Origin: Solirubrobacteraceae bacterium
GTDB lineage: Bacteria; Actinomycetota; Thermoleophilia; Solirubrobacterales; Solirubrobacteraceae
Direction of reading: 5' to 3'
Assembly: GCA_019683665.1 (NCBI GenBank)
Contig: JADGIB010000261.1
Span: forward strand, 1-5,164
DNA: 5,164 nt
Below, one piece after another: positions 1 through 5,164 of this stretch. The notes under the pieces are model-generated. The model saw only the letters and a list, made by a program, of their open reading frames with translations, ran no database searches and had not been told where the DNA came from. Both the position numbers and the translations under genes were made by a program. Every line of letters starts with the position of its first letter. Positions within the stretch are counted from its first letter, which is position 1.

Positions 1-1
1 C

Positions 2-373
2 CGGGCCCTGGAGCGCTACGCCGGCTGGCGCGTGAAGGGCACCGGCGACGGGGTCCTGGCGACGTTCGCCGGGCTGCCGTCGGACGCGATCCGCTGCACC
101 GCCGAGCTCGTCGACGAGCTGGAGGCGCTCGGGCTCGAGGTGCGCGCGGGGCTGCACACGGGCGAGTGCGAGCTGATCGGCGAGGACGTCGGCGGGATGG
201 CCGTGCACATCGCCTCGCGGATCTGCGCGCTCGCGCAGGCGGGGGAGGTGCTCGTGTCGGGCACCGCCTACGGGACCGCCGTCGGAACGGACCTCTGGTT
301 CGAGCACCGCGGCGAGCATCGCCTGCGCGGCGTGCGCGGGCCGTGGCCGGTGTTCGCGCTGCGCCGCGCCTGA
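2..373 (+). CDS. Class III adenylate/guanylate cyclase, C-terminal part (partial at left edge)
   Basis: The open frame enters from the left edge and gives 123 residues, covering the second half of a class III cyclase catalytic domain; the start and any N-terminal sensor domains lie outside. Visible motifs (numbered from the first complete codon): VKGTGDG at 11-17, with the substrate-selecting Lys12 and metal-binding Asp16; the central strand VRAGLHTGE at 47-55; and GGMAVHIASR at 64-73, with the transition-state Arg73. By alignment to mammalian AC2, Asp62 falls at the second purine-selecting position. The Lys/Asp pair favours ATP over GTP, so cyclic AMP synthesis is the likely reaction. The Asn expected four residues before Arg73 is His69, a change I recall as common in actinobacterial cyclases of this type. 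The protein ends about 25 residues after the domain core with the usual RGEHRLRGVRGPWPVFAL tail. Such proteins are normally cytoplasmic or membrane-anchored signalling enzymes. The family call is secure; activity and regulation cannot be judged from this fragment. Confidence 0.9.
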   Translation, partial: RALERYAGWRVKGTGDGVLATFAGLPSDAIRCTAELVDELEALGLEVRAGLHTGECELIGEDVGGMAVHIASRICALAQAGEVLVSGTAYGTAVGTDLWFEHRGEHRLRGVRGPWPVFALRRA

Positions 374-413
374 GCGGCTGGAACGCCGCGGACCGCTGCG
401 CGATCATCCCGGA

Positions 414-1799
414 ATGGCCGTCGCCCGGGTTCGCGACATCCTGGCCGCGCGCGGGGGCGAGGAGCTCGCCCTCAACGACGCGTACCTGAACCCCCAGCTC
501 GGGCGGATCGTCCGCACGCTGGGCCTCGACCGCCGCTGGGTGCGCGGCGAAGGGCCGTACCTCGTCGACGAGCGCGGCGACCGCTACCTCGACCTGCTGT
601 GCGGCTACGGCGTGTTCGCGCTCGGGCGCAACCATCCGGAGGTCGTCGCCGCGCTCGAGGACGTGCTCGAGGCGCGCACGGCCAACCTCCCGCAGCTCGG
701 CGTGACGCTCCTGACCGGCGTGCTGGCGGAGGAGCTGGTGGCTCGGGCGCCGGCGTCGATCGCCGCGATGGTGCCGGCCAACAGCGGCACCGAGGCGGTT
801 GAGGCGGCGATCAAGCTCGCCCGCGCGGCGACCGGGCGGCCGCGGATCCTCTACGCCGAGCATGCGTTCCACGGGCTCACGCTCGGGTCGCTGTCGCTGA
901 ACGGGAACGCCGAGTTCCGCGACGGCTTCGGCCCGCTGCTGCCCGGCTGCGACCCGGTGCCGTTCGGCGACCTCGACGCGCTCGAGCGCGAGCTCGCGCG
1001 CGGCGGGGTGGCGGCGTTCGTCGTCGAGCCGGTGCAGGGCAAGGGCGTCAACCTGCCGCCCGACGGCTACCTGGCGGGCGCGCAGGAGCGCTGCCGGGCC
1101 GCCGGCGCGCTGTTCTGCGTCGACGAGGTTCAGACCGGCCTGGGCCGCACCGGGCGCCTGTTCGCGCTGGAGCACTGGGGGCTGGAGCCGGACCTGATCA
1201 CGCTGGCCAAGGCGCTGTCGGGCGGATTCGTCCCGACCGGTGCGGTCCTGTGCTCGCGCGCGGTGATGGATCGCGTCTTCGACGGCATGGAGCGCGGGGT
1301 GCGCCACGGCTCGACGTTCGGCGGCAACGACCTCGCGGCGGCCGCGGGCCTGGCGACGCTGCGGGTGCTGGAGCGCGAGGGCCTGGTCGAGCACGCGGCG
1401 CGCATGGGCGACCTGCTCCTGGAGCTGACGCGCCCGCTCGTCGACCGCTACGACATCGTCCGCGACGTCCGCGGCCTGGGGCTGATGTGGGCGATCGAGC
1501 TGGGCGAGCCGGCGGGCGCCGGGCGGCGGCTGTACCGCGCGGTCGACCGGGCGCAGCCCGGGCTCGCCGCTCAGCTGCTGACCGTGCCGCTGTTCCACGA
1601 CCACCGGATCCTGTGCCAGGTCGCGGGCCATCGCATGAGCGTCGTCAAGGCGCTGCCGGCGCTCGTCGTGTCGGAGGCCGACGTGCGCGGGTTCGCGGCG
1701 GCGCTGGAGGAGGTCGTGGCCGAGGCCGAGCGGGTGCCGACCGCGCTCGCGTCGCTGGCGTGGCGGGTCGGCCGGCAGGTGGTGGGCGGACGCCGGTGA
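414..1799 (+). CDS. PLP-dependent class III aminotransferase, HpnO-like
   Basis: A full-length 461-residue fold-type I, class III aminotransferase, cytosolic, expected to move an amino group from an amino acid donor to an aldehyde or ketone. Visible landmarks: GYGVFALGRNHPEV at 64-77; the cofactor phosphate loop ANSGTEA at 122-128; FHG at 152-154, which stacks on the PLP ring; VEPVQGKG at 204-211; Asp237 in CVDEVQTGLGRTG, contacting the pyridine nitrogen; catalytic Lys266 in LAKALSGG; and Thr301 in HGSTFGGN, completing the phosphate site across the dimer. No key residue is missing. The N-terminus (NDAYLNPQLGRIVRTLGLD), the central NLPQLGVTLL segment and the C-terminal HRILCQVAGH recall the hopanoid HpnO group (aminobacteriohopanetriol formation) more than acetylornithine or GABA aminotransferases; this is from memory, not alignment. 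The ATG at 414 was chosen because no in-frame ATG or GTG occurs between the upstream stop and it. It has no clear Shine-Dalgarno. The stop overlaps the GTG of the following HpnA-like gene, supporting a shared role. Substrate is not determined by sequence. Confidence 0.9.
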   Translation: MAVARVRDILAARGGEELALNDAYLNPQLGRIVRTLGLDRRWVRGEGPYLVDERGDRYLDLLCGYGVFALGRNHPEVVAALEDVLEARTANLPQLGVTLLTGVLAEELVARAPASIAAMVPANSGTEAVEAAIKLARAATGRPRILYAEHAFHGLTLGSLSLNGNAEFRDGFGPLLPGCDPVPFGDLDALERELARGGVAAFVVEPVQGKGVNLPPDGYLAGAQERCRAAGALFCVDEVQTGLGRTGRLFALEHWGLEPDLITLAKALSGGFVPTGAVLCSRAVMDRVFDGMERGVRHGSTFGGNDLAAAAGLATLRVLEREGLVEHAARMGDLLLELTRPLVDRYDIVRDVRGLGLMWAIELGEPAGAGRRLYRAVDRAQPGLAAQLLTVPLFHDHRILCQVAGHRMSVVKALPALVVSEADVRGFAAALEEVVAEAERVPTALASLAWRVGRQVVGGRR

Positions 1800-2803
1800 G
1801 GGCGCTGGTCACCGGCGCCGCCGGCTTCATCGGGGCCCACGTCGCGGCGGAGCTGGCCGCCGCCGGCGCGCAGGTGCGCGCGTTCGACCGCGAGGCGCCG
1901 GCCGAGGTCCCGGCCGGCGTGGAGCCGGTCGCCGGCGACGTGCTCGACGCGGCCGCGCTCGCGCGCGCGATGGACGGCTGCGACGCGGTCTTCCACCTGG
2001 CCGCGGTCTACAGCTTCTCGCGCGCGGCCGCGCGCGCGATGCAGGCCGTCAACGTCGAGGGGACGCGGACCGTGCTCGACGTCGCGGCCCGGGCCGGCCG
2101 CCCGGTGCGGGTGGTCCACACGAGCTCGTGCGCGACGTGCGGCCCGGTCCCGGGGCGGCCCGCGACCGAGGACGACGGCCCGCCCGAGTGGGAGCTCGTC
2201 GTCCCGTACAAGCGCACGAAGCTCGAGGGCGAGCGGCTGGCGCTGGCCGCCGCGGCCGAGGGCCTCGACGTCGTGGTCGTCAACCCGACGACGCCGGTCG
2301 GGCCGGGCGACCGGCGCCCGACTCCGACGGGCCGGATGATCGCCGACGTCGTCGCCGGCCGCGCCCGCGCCCACCTGCGCGGCGGGGCGCTGAACGTCGT
2401 CGCCGTCGAGGACGTCGCGGCCGGCCACCGGCGCGCATGGGAGCACGGCCGCGCCGGGCGGCGCTACCTGCTCGGCGGCGAGAACCTGACGCTGCGCGAG
2501 GTGTTCGCGCACGTGGCGGAGGTCGCCGGGCGGCCGGCGCCGCGGTTGGCGGTGCCGTGGCGGGCGGCGTACGCGGCGGCGTGGGCGGCGCAGACGGCGC
2601 TGGCGCCGCTGGGGCGCGAGCCAGACCTGCTCGTGCTCGACGAGGTGCGCCTCGCCCGGTTGCCGATGACGTTCGACGACCGGCGCGCGCGGACCGAGCT
2701 CGGCCACCGGTCGCGCCCGGCGCGCGACGCGCTGACCGCCGCGGCCCGCGCCGCGGCCGCGCGTATGCTTGAGACAAGGAGTCCCGATCCCCGGGAGGAG
2801 TGA
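1796..2803 (+). CDS. NAD(P)-dependent epimerase/reductase, extended SDR family, HpnA-like
   Basis: 335 residues. The Rossmann start TGAAGFIG at 6-13 carries the GxxGxxG dinucleotide loop. Asp31 at the end of the second strand would favour NAD over NADP. GDVLD (47-51) and HLAAVYS (67-73) are typical of extended SDRs. The catalytic set is Ser110/Ser111 in HTSSCAT with Tyr138 and Lys142 in YKRTK (YxxxK). The stretch VNPTTPVGPGDRRPTPTGR (162-180), followed by YLLGGENLTLREVFAHVAE, is the characteristic signature of the hopanoid-associated sugar epimerase HpnA and its relatives. The HpnA reaction is not firmly established, and here NAD(P)-linked oxidoreduction or epimerisation of a lipid- or sugar-linked substrate is all that can be inferred. 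The start is the GTG at 1796, which overlaps the preceding stop as GTGA and places the Rossmann strand right at the N-terminus; longer starts would run back through the aminotransferase gene in a wrong frame. The C-terminus has an Ala/Arg helix, then an unusual charged tail (LETRSPDPREE) encoded by lower-GC DNA that also carries the next gene's ribosome binding site. Confidence 0.88.
   Translation: MRALVTGAAGFIGAHVAAELAAAGAQVRAFDREAPAEVPAGVEPVAGDVLDAAALARAMDGCDAVFHLAAVYSFSRAAARAMQAVNVEGTRTVLDVAARAGRPVRVVHTSSCATCGPVPGRPATEDDGPPEWELVVPYKRTKLEGERLALAAAAEGLDVVVVNPTTPVGPGDRRPTPTGRMIADVVAGRARAHLRGGALNVVAVEDVAAGHRRAWEHGRAGRRYLLGGENLTLREVFAHVAEVAGRPAPRLAVPWRAAYAAAWAAQTALAPLGREPDLLVLDEVRLARLPMTFDDRRARTELGHRSRPARDALTAAARAAAARMLETRSPDPREE
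2738..2757 (+). repeat. Perfect GC inverted repeat, 8-bp stem with 4-base loop
   Basis: The self-complementary octamer GCCGCGGC occurs at 2738-2745 and again at 2750-2757, separated by CCGC. RNA from here could form an eight-pair all-GC hairpin with a tetraloop. It lies in the Ala/Arg-rich 3' end of the HpnA-like coding region, just before the lower-GC stretch that precedes the secreted-protein gene. There is no following T-run, so it is not a classical intrinsic terminator. It may simply reflect GCC/GCG alanine codons. Confidence 0.45.
2764..2769 (+). promoter_or_regulatory. Possible -10 element for the secreted-protein gene
   Basis: TATGCT fits the loose actinobacterial -10 pattern TAnnnT. 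It lies in a short dip in GC content inside the end of the HpnA-like gene, about 38 bases before the ATG at 2807, so a transcript starting 6-8 bases downstream would have a leader of about 30 bases. No recognisable -35 sits 16-18 bases upstream; that position is pure GC and falls in a strong inverted repeat. Weak evidence, and the hexamer also encodes real protein sequence. Confidence 0.2.
2793..2800 (+). promoter_or_regulatory. Strong Shine-Dalgarno for the secreted-protein gene
   Basis: GGGAGGAG lies six bases before the ATG at 2807 and is by far the best ribosome binding site in the window. It sits inside the last codons of the HpnA-like gene, immediately before that gene's TGA (2801-2803), and it fixes the start of the next gene. 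The arrangement permits both re-initiation by arriving ribosomes and independent initiation. Confidence 0.8.
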
Positions 2804-2806
2804 GCG

Positions 2807-3235
2807 ATGCATCGACGCCCGCGCCTGTTGCTGCCGATCGCGACCATCGTCGCCGCCGCCGGACTCGCCGCGGCCACCGCCGCGCCGGTGTCGGCCGCGT
2901 CGTTCGTGGCCAAGCTCCATGCGCCGAACCACACGCCGAAGGCCGACGCGAAGAACTGGAAGATCACGGTCACGGTGCACAGCCCGTCGGGCCGCCCGCT
3001 GCGGGCCACCGCGGTCTACAAGTTCCTCTACAACGGCCGGGTCGTCTCGACCCAGTACCCCAACCCGGGCCACAGCAAGGGCGGCACGCGCCCGTACGCG
3101 TTCCGCGGCCGCTACCGCGACACGATCCTGTGGCCGGCGCGCGCGGTCGGCTACCCGCTCACGTTCCGCGTCGTCGTGTCGGTGCGCGGCCGGGGGAGCA
3201 AGAACCTCGACTGGCGCGTCCGTGTCCGCCGCTGA
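2807..3235 (+). CDS. Small secreted basic beta-rich protein of unknown function
   Basis: 142 residues; I do not recognise the family. The N-terminus is a textbook Sec signal peptide: a basic MHRRPR, a hydrophobic Ala/Leu-rich core at about 7-25, and a likely signal peptidase I site after PVSA (residue 30). No lipobox Cys is present, and the protein contains no Cys at all. The mature part of about 112 residues is rich in Arg and Lys. It reads as alternating strands (KITVTVHSPSGRPLRATAVYKFLYNGRVV; YPLTFRVVVSVRGRG), suggesting a compact Ig-like or other beta-sandwich fold; this is inferred from pattern only. Conserved-looking features include WKITVTV, a Tyr/Pro/Gly loop (QYPNPGHSKGG) and the terminal LDWRVRVR strand. 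The start is set by the strong Shine-Dalgarno at 2793-2800. It lies three bases after the HpnA-like gene and overlaps the ABC ATPase gene by 14 bases, so it is probably co-transcribed with both. A role as an extracytoplasmic partner or cargo of the exporter is possible but unsupported by any motif. Confidence 0.8.
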   Translation: MHRRPRLLLPIATIVAAAGLAAATAAPVSAASFVAKLHAPNHTPKADAKNWKITVTVHSPSGRPLRATAVYKFLYNGRVVSTQYPNPGHSKGGTRPYAFRGRYRDTILWPARAVGYPLTFRVVVSVRGRGSKNLDWRVRVRR

Positions 3236-3950
3236 GGCGGGGGACGCCCGCGGCGCCCACGTCGCCGTCGAGCACGTCGGGCGCCGCCATCCGCCGGCCG
3301 TCGTCGCGCTCGACGACGTGTCGCTCACGCTCGAGCCCGGCGAGTTCGTCGCGCTGACCGGCCCGTCGGGCTCGGGCAAGACGACGCTGCTGTCGCTCAT
3401 CGGCGGGCTGGACCGGCCCAGCACCGGCCGGATCCTGGTCGACGGCGCGCCGCTGGACGGGCAGGGGCTGGCGCGCTACCACCGCGAGACCGTCGGCTTC
3501 GTCTTCCAGCACCACCACCTGCTCGCCCACCTGACCGCGCGCGCGAACGTCGAGCTGCCGCTGATCGGCGCGGGCATGGGCGCCGCGCCGCGCCGGCGCC
3601 GCGCCGAGGAGCTGCTCGCCGAGGTCGGCCTGTCGAAGCGGCTGACGACGCGCGCTGCCGCGCTGTCGGGCGGCGAGCGCCAGCGCGTCGCGGTGGCCCG
3701 CGCGCTGGCCAACGAGCCGCGCCTGCTGCTCGCCGACGAGCCGACCGGCGCCCTGGACTCGACCAACTCGGCGCTCGTGCTCGACCTGCTCGTCGACGCG
3801 CGCGAGCGGCGCGGCGCGACCCTCCTCGTCGTCACCTACGACCCGCTGATCGCGGCGCGCGCCGACCGCGTGCTGCACCTGCGCGACGGGCGCCTGGTCG
3901 ACGAGCCGGCGACGGCGCTACGTGCCGCCGCTGAGCAGCCGCAGGGGTGA
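3222..3950 (+). CDS. ABC transporter ATP-binding protein, LolD/MacB type, with Tyr in the H-loop
   Basis: 242 residues, one complete nucleotide-binding domain of the MacB/LolD/FtsE exporter group. In order: an A-loop-like region around RRHPPAVVALDDVSL; Walker A GPSGSGKT at 47-54; Q-loop Gln96 in VGFVFQHHHLLAHLT, close to the LolD pattern; ABC signature LSGGERQ at 148-154; Walker B LLLADE at 168-173 with catalytic Glu173; and D-loop ALDS at 177-180. The expected switch histidine (VTHD in relatives) is Tyr206 in VTYDP. All other catalytic motifs are intact. It should act as a dimer on the inner face of the membrane, driving a MacB/LolC-type permease. The GTG at 3222 is the only plausible start: no other ATG or GTG lies in frame between the preceding region and the conserved LDDVSL strand. 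It overlaps the secreted-protein gene by 14 bases and has no good Shine-Dalgarno, so translational coupling is likely. The 3' end overlaps the convergent permease gene by 33 bases. Confidence 0.92.
   Translation: MSAAEAGDARGAHVAVEHVGRRHPPAVVALDDVSLTLEPGEFVALTGPSGSGKTTLLSLIGGLDRPSTGRILVDGAPLDGQGLARYHRETVGFVFQHHHLLAHLTARANVELPLIGAGMGAAPRRRRAEELLAEVGLSKRLTTRAAALSGGERQRVAVARALANEPRLLLADEPTGALDSTNSALVLDLLVDARERRGATLLVVTYDPLIAARADRVLHLRDGRLVDEPATALRAAAEQPQG
3918..3950. other. Tail-to-tail coding overlap of ATPase and permease genes
   Basis: The ATPase gene reads rightward to its TGA at 3948-3950, while the permease gene reads leftward to its TAG at 3920-3918. These 33 bases therefore code on both strands: the end of ATPase residues AAEQPQG on one, and the permease end STSPLRLLSGGT on the other. 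There is no intergenic space and no hairpin with a T-run in either direction. The transcripts must end inside the opposing gene or rely on factor-dependent termination, giving complementary 3' ends. Confidence 0.85.
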
Positions 3951-5024
3951 GGTCGAGGTGCCGCGCCAGGCGGGGTAGAGCCCGCCGAGGACGCCGATCG
4001 CGACGCCGATCGCCAGCGCCTGCCAGATCGTGTCGAGCGTCACCTCGGGGGTGACGACGGCGGCGACGTCGAGCACCCGGTTGAGCGCGTCGGCGCCCAG
4101 CACCCCGAGCAGCAGGCCGAGCGCGGCCCCGAGCACGCTGGTCGCCACCCCCTCGGCGAGCACGAGCAGGGCGATCCGCGCGCGCCGCCAGCCGATCGCG
4201 CTGAGGAGCGCCAGCTCGCGCTCGCGCTCGAGCACGGCCATCGCCATCGTGTTCGTGACGCCGAGACCGCCGACGATCAGCGCGAGCGCGGCCACGATCG
4301 TCACGGTCTTGCGCACGAGCTCGCCGTTGGCGCCGATGCGCGCCGCCTGCTCGGGCGTGCCGATCGCGATCGTGCCCGGGTGGGCCCGCTGCACGGCCCG
4401 CTCGGTCTCGCGCTGGTCGGCGCCGGGGGCGAGCTCGACGACGATGTTCGTGGCGTCGTCGCCGCGGCGCTCGAGGCGCTGCGCGGTGGCGAGGTCGATG
4501 ACCGCGCCGTTGTCCTCGAAGAAGATGCCGGTGTGGAAGACGCCGGTGACGGTGAACGGCCGGCGCTTGATGCGCACGGTGTCGCCGACGCCGACGCCGA
4601 GGCGCTCGGCGAGCTGGTCGCCGATCACCGCGCGCCGGCGGCCGAGGTCGCGCCGCCCGTCGGTCATGACGAGCCGCTGAGCGAAGAACCCGTCGGGCTC
4701 GGCGCCGAACACGACGGCCGCCGGGTCCTGGCGGATCGCCTCGACGATCAGCAGCAGCGGCGTGGCGCGGGACACGTCGGGGCGCCGCTCGAGGTCGCGG
4801 GCCAGCGAGGTGGGGAGGATCGACGCGGTCGGGTCGGCGAGCCCGTCCTGGAACAGGCCGAAGTCGGACTGCCCGAGGTGGACGAGCTCGCCCGCGGTGC
4901 GCTTGAGGCCGTCGCCGATGGACAGCAGCGCGACGATCGTGGCCACGCCGATGGCGATGCCGATCGCGGTCGCGATCGTGCGTCCCTTGTGGCGGATCAG
5001 GTTCGTGGCGACCAGCGCGAGCAC
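3918..5024 (-). CDS. ABC transporter permease, MacB/FtsX family
   Basis: 368 residues with the standard four-helix MacB/LolC plan. A cytoplasmic ATNLIRHKGRT opening leads into TM1 (about 15-37, TIATAIGIAIGVATIVALLSIG). A large extracytoplasmic MacB_PCD-type domain follows (about 45-235), including GDQLAERLGVGVGDTVRI and the FTVTGVFHTG motif. TM2 (about 239-262) is followed by the cytoplasmic ERERELALLSAIGWRRARI, which corresponds to the ReIGilRAiGasr segment that contacts the ATPase. TM3 is at about 283-309 and TM4 at about 332-352, ending GLYPAWRGTSTSPLRLL as in relatives. Length is normal, slightly short, and nothing appears truncated. The start is the GTG at 5024-5022; an in-frame TAG at 5042-5040 rules out longer forms, and no Shine-Dalgarno is visible. 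It follows an unidentified gene on the same strand after 15 bases, suggesting one transcript. It would export or extract a substrate from the membrane when paired with an ATPase; the convergent ATPase gene next door is the obvious candidate. Substrate unknown. Confidence 0.92.
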   Translation of the reverse strand: MLALVATNLIRHKGRTIATAIGIAIGVATIVALLSIGDGLKRTAGELVHLGQSDFGLFQDGLADPTASILPTSLARDLERRPDVSRATPLLLIVEAIRQDPAAVVFGAEPDGFFAQRLVMTDGRRDLGRRRAVIGDQLAERLGVGVGDTVRIKRRPFTVTGVFHTGIFFEDNGAVIDLATAQRLERRGDDATNIVVELAPGADQRETERAVQRAHPGTIAIGTPEQAARIGANGELVRKTVTIVAALALIVGGLGVTNTMAMAVLERERELALLSAIGWRRARIALLVLAEGVATSVLGAALGLLLGVLGADALNRVLDVAAVVTPEVTLDTIWQALAIGVAIGVLGGLYPAWRGTSTSPLRLLSGGT

Positions 5025-5039
5025 GGTCGCTGGCGCACG

Positions 5040-5164
5040 CTATCGAGCGCGACGGGTGGCGGCCAGGCGGGCGCGGGCGCGCCGCCGGGCGTGGGCCGCC
5101 AGCCACTGGGCCCAGTCGGCGGCGCCCGCGACGAAGTGGCCGACCGGCCCGGTCCGGTACCAGG
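5040..5164 (-). CDS. C-terminal end of an unidentified protein (partial at right edge)
   Basis: Reading leftward from the right edge, one frame stays open and ends at TAG (5042-5040). It gives 40 complete codons, preceded by two bases of a cut codon. The peptide begins WYRTGPVGHFVAGAADWAQW and continues into LAAHARRRARARLAATRRAR. The first half has varied residues (Trp, Tyr, His, Phe, Asp, Gln) with a helix-like hydrophobic pattern and is unlike the Ala/Arg/Pro-only strings in the shadow frames. The second half is a strongly basic tail. This supports a real protein end, but I do not recognise the family; a membrane-associated helix followed by a cytoplasmic basic tail would fit. It lies 15 bases upstream of the permease start in the same frame and direction, so it is probably the preceding gene of that operon. 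Confidence 0.6.
   Translation of the reverse strand, partial: WYRTGPVGHFVAGAADWAQWLAAHARRRARARLAATRRAR

Noticed and set aside
374..389. A small inverted repeat (GCGGC, 6-base loop, GCCGC) right after the cyclase stop, considered as a terminator.
   Set aside because: The stem is only five pairs and no T-run follows. In DNA this GC-rich such short stems occur by chance, so it does not show that the cyclase and aminotransferase are separate transcripts.
2769..3221. An upstream extension of the ABC ATPase frame that would make a longer protein.
   Set aside because: The extra residues are a Ser/Arg/Pro-rich shadow of the secreted-protein gene, which has its own strong ribosome site and signal peptide. 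ABC domains of this family start close to the GTG at 3222.
1571..3424. A 617-codon open frame on the minus strand.
   Set aside because: It lies across three well-supported plus-strand genes, its translation is an Arg/Ala/Gly/Pro-rich string with no motif, and long antisense frames are expected at this GC content.
3493..3540. The three-His run after the Q-loop of the ATPase (FQHHHLLAHLT), considered as an unusual metal-binding insert.
   Set aside because: LolD-type ATPases normally have His residues in this position (pattern FQxHHLL), so it is a family feature and not an insert.
5037..5042. TAGCGT on the minus strand, 12 bases before the permease GTG, considered as a -10 element for a nearly leaderless transcript.
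   Set aside because: The hexamer includes the stop codon of the preceding gene, there is no -35 partner, and the 15-base gap is better explained by a shared operon.
3832..5106. A 424-codon open frame on the minus strand running past the permease gene.
   Set aside because: It is a frame-shifted shadow of the permease gene: composition is almost wholly Arg, Ala, Pro, Gly and Asp, with no membrane segments, whereas the 5024-3918 frame gives a complete MacB-type protein.

Overview
The window is very GC-rich (clearly above 70% by eye, with third codon positions almost all G or C). It is densely packed, with overlapping stop/start codons and several GTG starts. Together with the protein families present, this suggests a high-GC actinobacterium, perhaps of the Thermoleophilia/Solirubrobacterales type. 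That placement is an inference from composition and family flavour, not from a marker gene. I see no tRNA, rRNA, CRISPR array, insertion sequence or other mobile-element signature. Gene order and composition look like an ordinary chromosomal region.

Plus strand, left to right. (1) The C-terminal part of a class III nucleotide cyclase, cut by the left edge and ending at 373. (2) After a 40-base gap, a PLP-dependent class III aminotransferase (414-1799) that resembles the hopanoid-associated HpnO group. (3) An extended short-chain dehydrogenase/epimerase resembling HpnA (1796-2803), joined to the aminotransferase by a four-base GTGA overlap. (4) Three bases later, behind a strong Shine-Dalgarno, a small secreted, basic, beta-rich protein (2807-3235). 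(5) Overlapping its end by 14 bases, an ABC transporter ATPase of the LolD/MacB type (3222-3950).

Minus strand, right to left. The last 40 codons of an unrecognised protein run in from the right edge and stop at 5040. Fifteen bases later comes an ABC exporter permease of the MacB/FtsX type (5024-3918). The 3' end of the permease gene overlaps the 3' end of the ATPase gene by 33 bases, tail to tail.

Two functional themes can be read. The aminotransferase/epimerase pair looks like a two-gene module modifying a small molecule or lipid, and hopanoid side-chain modification is the best analogy. No squalene-hopene cyclase or other hopanoid gene is in view to confirm it. The ATPase and permease have the domain make-up of the two halves of one LolCDE/MacB-like exporter, but they lie on opposite strands, which is unusual for partners. 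The ATPase also has Tyr where the family has its H-loop (switch) His. I see no strong case for a wholly new system. The points most worth a second look are the convergent split exporter, the H-loop substitution and the tight coupling of a small secreted protein to the ATPase gene.
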